From NCBI GenBank assembly GCA_964023205.1, contig OZ026833.1:46750441-46814440 (forward strand): a stretch of DNA of 64,000 bases. Reading direction: 5' to 3'. A program made the translations under genes and the position numbers. Every line of letters starts with the position of its first letter. Within the stretch, counting starts at the first letter, position 1. Of this stretch, positions 60,043 to 64,000 are shown piece by piece. This DNA comes from Lutraria lutraria (Eukaryota; Mollusca; Bivalvia; Venerida; Mactridae). The notes beneath the pieces are model-generated. The model ran no database searches. It worked only from the letters and a program-made list of their open reading frames with translations, and was not told the origin of the DNA.

Positions 60043-60704
60043 CATAACGAAAGCAAGGAGGGTAACAATAGGTAGACTGTATATAAACCCCTGAATTGTA
60101 GTTGTTTCGCTTGAAAATTGATCAGATACTCGATAAGGCCATGTCCGCCAAAGTTGGACATGCATTTGTAAGAGAAGGAAATCAAATGTACGCAACTAGC
60201 AATATCGAGTCAGTCAAACTTCTGAAAATGAGAAACGAAATGTTATCAATATCCGAAAGTAGACACAAAATAAATCATAGATATTTTGTTTTAAAGATTA
60301 TATATTAAATTTCAATAAAATCCAATTGTTCTGCGTCAGATACGTTAAACAAAGAACATAAACACCTGTGGTGTTATAGTAAGGGAATTCCGTATGATGT
60401 TGACGCCATATTATTTTGCGTATACTGGAAAACCTATAAAAAGTAAAATGTTTTACTACAAGGCAACAAATAAATTTCAACCCTTCTTAAACAAAATTAA
60501 ATTTTGCAGTTAATGAAAAACACAGTCAGCAATTGTTCTTGTTGTGTCTATCAATTCGTTATTTTTATAGCATTTTCATAGTCTTTTGTTATTCCAGTTC
60601 AACAATGTTCAGTTTTGACATAATTATATATTAATTTGATTTCTACCTTTAACTTTATTCTAGTTTTATCCTTTGTTGTCAATATATCACTTAAACGTAT
60701 CTGA

Positions 60705-62440
60705 CGAATGGTGTTTTGGGTGACTTACAAAGACAATGTGTGCTATCAAAACGAAGGCCGATTTGCGGCCCCCAATGATTGATAAAGTATTGCCATACTA
60801 TAGGCTGTTCATTGATAACAAAAACTTTAGTAAACTATGACATCAACATTTTATCATTCACAGTTTCATTTTGAGCACTTAACGTGGAATGAATGTTCAG
60901 AGATTTGCTACTAAAGATTTCTTTATTTTCCTCACATAAGCATAAATCTTTAATCAATGCATATCAGGGCCGAGTAAATTTTTCTTCAGGGGCATAATTT
61001 GAAGGAATTAAGTATAGATCTACTAAGCAATGCTACATGTCGAATATGTAGGCTTTGAGCATTGTGGTTTAAGAGAAGATTTTTAAAGGAATTTCCTATA
61101 CACATAAATTCAAATGACCCTTGGCCTGGGTCAATTTTGACATAAGGGTAATTATTTGAATGAATTTGACAGAGTTCTTCGAGGCAATACTACATGCCTA
61201 AATTCTTTTGTCTGGGCCATTTTTAAATATTGTTTTCTTTTGGTTGCCATGGCAGCTACATGGATCAACTAGATTTGAAAGAATCAGATAGAAAACCATC
61301 CAAGAATGACTTCTATAAAGTTTCAATATATTTGACTCGTTGGTTTCAAAAGAGCCGTTGATGACGAAAAGAAAAAGTTGACGCCTTACGTTGCACGATT
61401 CAATGCAATGTACAAGGCTTGTATTTATTCAGCAATGGTCAGATATATTATAGGAGCATGCAATTCGTATAAACATTCGGGTAAAATTATATGCATAAGT
61501 ATTAGCCAAAGATAGTGTGAATGAACCATATGTTCCCCGATGTCGATTTTAACTTGTTAATTATGCTTATACATATGGTATAAATGATCATTGCTAAGCC
61601 ATTTAGAAATGGGCCTGAGTTCAACAAATTAATTTTGGTTGCATTCTTTCATTTAAGATGTCCAAACATTTAGATTGTTAAACTACTTCAAGCAATAATT
61701 GTTTGAATCAAATTGCAATTAATCTTTCAGTACAATTTTATCAGCTGTATCTACTGTATCTAAGAAATCTAACGATCATGAGAAAAAGTAAAAACAAATA
61801 TATACAGCATGTACATGTATGCATTTCACTCATATCTGGACGAGTTCCACTATCAAGGACACCCTGCTATTAAGGACACTTTCTCCAGATCCACAACTGT
61901 CCGTAATAGAGGAGTTTTTCCGTGTACCATCTCAGCTTTTTCGGACAAGATGCAATGATACTATTATGATAGTTTTTTTACAATCTATTAAATTAGACAT
62001 GTTTTGTTGAAAATGATTTTCAGATATGAGTAAAACTAACAAAAATACTCTAGATTAAGAATACTGATATCAAAAATATAATATAGAAGGGTCGTAAGTG
62101 GCAGTTACACAACTAAAACACTACTAATATTTACACTAACACAACGACATATCTCAATTATGTTTCCAATTTGCATATGAAATTTTTATAGGGCCTAACT
62201 ACCACCTACGACCTTTTAGAATAAAAGATAAGTGTAGATGCAACCGTTTAACCATTATGAAAAATTGTGGTTCCATTTACGACTAATGAAATAATGAAAA
62301 ATTTGCAATAATTATTACGAAGTATTACGCAGTAGTGTGATGTTTTATTAAATTCACAAACATAAAAAGGTCGTATCTACCAATTACAACCTTCTAGCAT
62401 TGAGCCATCAATTTGTACTACCTTTGCTTGGATAAGATGT
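60705..62440. other. intergenic; 3' flank of the IRG gene
   Basis: Diverged 130-150 bp repeat units at about 60965-61345. An 18-bp motif GGTCGTAAGTGGCAGTTA at 62090-62107 recurs inverted, with two changes, at 62196-62213. A related piece is at about 62369-62390. The short frame at 61819-62010 is not convincing. Confidence 0.5.
62344..62349 (-). terminator. poly-A signal AATAAA of the IRG gene
   Basis: AATAAA on the minus strand about 92 bases after the stop codon at 62441, in an AT-rich context. Confidence 0.4.
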
Positions 62441-63597
62441 CTAATATTTGGATTTTTGTTTAAGTTTGTTGTTTTCTAGATTTTTTGCAACCAAGTTATA
62501 CATTGAAATTGCATCCATTTTCATATCATCGATGAATTTTGTCAACATGTCTCCAGTTAGCCAATATGTTACATATGCACTTAGTGCTATCATACCCAAA
62601 ACCGGGACTCTTGTCTTCATGTTTTCTTTGTCAGTCAATTTATTGATTGCATGTAAGACACCCATTGATGTAACCAATAACGAATCGTAGTAACTGTAAA
62701 CCTTTAGGTTTGCTTCTCTTTTTAAATCGGACAATGATACCGATATCATATCGGCATACCTCTTGATATTGGCATCAGTCAGTTCGAATTGTTGTTCATA
62801 TGTCGAAATCACTTTCTGGATATAAGATTTATAAATTGGTGTAGCAGCTTTTGTTATTGTTAATATCAGTGCAAATTTCCATACCTCACTTTGTAGGAAG
62901 ACAGCTTTCTTTTCAATTATCTCCCTTGATAATGACTCTAAAACGCACACCAAAGACCGCTTCTGCTCCAGCGGTGCGTCCATAATCAAAGCGTTCATAA
63001 ATTTTGGAAAATCTAATTGAAATCTTTCATGACTATCAATAAGAAATACAGGACACTTATTATAAAGGTTATCCTCACACTCTTTTCTGATTGCTTCTTT
63101 CACTTTATCTTTGTCAAATCCCTCGCCCAAATCTAATTTTGAATTGCTAATGTCAACGTTTATTTTTGTTCGAACAAAGAAGCATCGTTTGTTCTGTTTT
63201 ATTACTTCATTGAACAGCCAATTATCGTTCTCTGAAAAGCGCGTAGCCGAACAAATGATGTAAAAGTCGTACTTTTCAAAACCAATTTTTGAGAGATATT
63301 CATCTTTTGGAAAACGTTTAGTTCCTGCTCCAGGAACATCCCAAAAGACAATATCCTTATTTTTGGGATGGACGTACGAAGTACACTCTAGCGTCGTCTC
63401 TGTAATACCTACCGGAGCATATCCATCATCTCCAGGAGACAGACCTCCTCTCATCGCATTAATCAACAGTGACTTCCCTTGTCCACTTCCACCAGTAACA
63501 CAAATTGAAAATGGCCGCAGTTGAATGTTCATAGATTCCATCAGAATACCCTCAAGCTTATCGTTACCTCTTCTTGATAACTCAGATCGTAAATAAT
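62441..63597 (-). CDS. immunity-related GTPase (IRG family, dynamin-like), 3' exon
   Basis: After the acceptor CTATGTGCAG (ending 63598) the frame reads YLRSELSRRGNDKLEGIL, the usual IRG lead-in helix. A Met follows at 63541 and the G domain after it. Counting from that Met: G1 GGSGQGKS (17-24), G3 DVPGAG (68-73), G4 RTKIN (124-128), and a PVFLIDSHERFQLDFPKF block (164-181) that matches the IRG G5 region. The C-terminal half is helical with a hydrophobic stretch (about 311-325, LGMIALSAYVTYWLTG), as in IRG proteins that bind membranes. The first two bases complete a codon from an upstream exon not seen in the window, so the start is unknown. IRG proteins act on intracellular vesicles and pathogen-containing membranes in vertebrates. 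The invertebrate role is less known. Confidence 0.85.
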
Positions 63598-64000
63598 CTG
63601 CACATAGTGTATTAAAAGTTGATACTTAGTGGCATGACTTTCTGAAGGATTCTTTTAAATGTTCATTGTGTTTTCAAAAAAAAAGAATGTTTGTACTTCA
63701 TAAAACTTCAAATTTCAGTCCCATTGACTCTTTGTCATACTTGGGACATCGCCTTTTTGTGATATATTGTACATCTGTATCTGTCACAACCACGTATCAT
63801 CATTTAAGTATTTCTTTTCGTTTTCATGAGATATTGAAACGTTTGTTCTATAAAGAAATAGTTTTCCCAATTACAATGAAAATGATGTAAAAATGTATCT
63901 CGTTGATATTTTTATCAGTTTGGAATTATTTGGAAATGTTTATAAACATTGATAAATTACAAAAAAAAAGAAATTCTTAGTTTCCAATGCTTTTTTACGT
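63598..64000. other. intron or 5' flank of the IRG gene
   Basis: No further IRG exon is recognised. The open frame at 63666-63890 on the plus strand has no motif. Confidence 0.4.

Larger units (their letters stand above)
57489..60704. repeat. cluster of motif TCAGATACGTTAA, both orientations
   Basis: Forward copies at 57489 (AGATACGTTAA), 57677, 57845 (TCAGATAAGTTAA), 57860 (TCAGATACGTT) and 60336. Inverted copies at 58203 (TTAACGTATTTGA), 58224, 58383 and 60691. About nine copies in 3.2 kb, with little shared flank except GGTCATCAGATA at two of them. Confidence 0.75.

Overview
The window reads as animal nuclear DNA, most likely from a bivalve mollusc. It is AT-rich and intron-rich, with GT/AG splice sites, few genes and many decayed transposable elements. 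The bivalve placement is an inference. It rests on a DZIP3-type HEPN / STAND NTPase / ankyrin gene, an immunity-related GTPase, and dispersed repeat families that I recognise as common in bivalve genomes. No bacterial, viral, CRISPR, rRNA or intact tRNA signal was found.

Two convincing host genes are present, both on the minus strand in the right-hand part. The first (39166-51103) is a four-exon gene I assembled by hand. Its predicted 1455-residue protein has, in order, a DZIP3-like HEPN domain, a coiled coil, an nSTAND3-type P-loop NTPase and about 16 ankyrin repeats. Every junction is GT/AG and every phase agrees. The second (62441-63597, 5' end not seen) is an IRG-family dynamin-like GTPase with an unusual G4 motif. 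Both families are associated with intracellular immune sensing in animals. Their joint action here is inference from family knowledge only.

Layout. 0-5 kb: sparse, with possible small coding exons at 249-437, 1099-1281 and 3392-4340. 5-12 kb: a MITE-like element, a LINE fragment, palindromic CATGGCAAA arrays and a large composite repeat carrying tRNA-derived SINEs. 12-16 kb: a near-perfect 160-bp hairpin and more SINEs. 16.6-17.1 kb: a possible two-exon micro-gene. 17-24 kb: mostly empty. 23.9-25.2 kb: an inverted copy of the composite repeat with an internal tandem duplication. 26.4-28.8 kb: a broken locus with a C76/OTU-like cysteine-protease-like domain and an RPA-like zinc-ribbon OB fragment. 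32.3-38.4 kb: a decayed L1/Tx1-like LINE interrupted by a 775-bp inverted-repeat element with a 7-bp target duplication. 39.2-51.1 kb: the STAND gene; its 6.4-kb first intron holds a CR1-like LINE fragment, a cluster of a 14-bp motif and a 33-bp perfect inverted repeat. 51.7-53.9 kb: a third copy of the composite repeat. 54-61 kb: no gene, but a striking cluster of the motif TCAGATACGTTAA. 62.4-63.6 kb: the IRG GTPase.

The two genes share a strand and lie about 11 kb apart with no gene recognised between them, so they may belong to one immune-gene neighbourhood. The window alone cannot show co-regulation.
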